64,000 bases of DNA from Deltaproteobacteria bacterium (lineage in GTDB: Bacteria > Desulfobacterota > Binatia > HRBIN30 > CADEER01): the NCBI GenBank assembly GCA_029262455.1, contig JAJCZJ010000091.1, positions 101,465-165,464 of the forward strand, given 5' to 3'. The notes beneath the pieces were generated by a model. It was not told the origin of the DNA and did no database searches. It saw nothing but the letters and a program-made list of their open reading frames with translations. Both the position numbers and the translations under genes were made by a program. Below, in pieces: positions 63,875 to 64,000 of the stretch (position 1 is its first letter; every line of letters begins with the position of its first letter).

Positions 63875-64000
63875 GGAGGGAGAGGCTCCTGCCGAGCCGC
63901 GTTACGGTGAGAATCTTACCCATGGAGGGAGAGGCTCCTGCCGAGCCGCGTTACGGTGAGAATCCTACCCATGGAGGGAGAGGCTCCTGCCGAGCCGCGT
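63875..64000 (+). repeat. 49-bp direct tandem repeat (at least 2.5 units), continuing past window edge
   Basis: ggagggagaggctcctgccgagccgcgttacggtgagaatcttacccat at 63875, 63924 and 63973 (partial); one C/T difference between complete units. Confidence 0.95.

Noticed and set aside
63875-64000. Possible CRISPR array
   Set aside because: The whole 49-bp period is conserved, with no unique spacers and no cas genes nearby; it is a direct tandem repeat.

Overview
64 kb window of GC-rich chromosomal DNA from a heterotrophic bacterium. No rRNA, tRNA, CRISPR array, phage or transposase was recognised. About 53 CDS are supported. Two themes dominate. (1) Coenzyme-A and hydrophobic-substrate catabolism: five family III CaiB/BaiF CoA-transferases, an acyl-CoA synthetase, two crotonase-fold enzymes, a thiolase-like/DUF35 pair, P450, LLM oxidoreductase, two metal-dependent amidohydrolases, a molybdenum hydroxylase in M-S-L order with a separate XdhC/MobA-like/CoxG cassette, and a TonB receptor/TetR/MDR/SnoaL/PPOX/SDR/ALDH/cupin locus. 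(2) Secreted or surface proteins with a recurring ~55-residue dockerin-like double EF-hand module, found in five unrelated architectures: BNR propeller, IPT/CarboxypepD protein, secreted repeat protein, the interior of a PHM-like copper protein, and a small protein co-transcribed with an Lgt-like enzyme. Best leads: the dockerin-like family and its domain-insertion case; a CaiB/BaiF subunit lacking the catalytic Asp next to an intact paralog; TetR-type palindromes (one abutting a start codon, one 12-bp AAACGnnCGTTT motif shared by two operons); dispersed hairpin/REP-like elements placed between CaiB/BaiF gene pairs and between molybdenum hydroxylase subunits; and a 49-bp tandem repeat running off the right edge. 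Lineage (possibly Binatota/Desulfobacterota-like) is only a guess from gene content. All family calls come from reading motifs, not from database searches.
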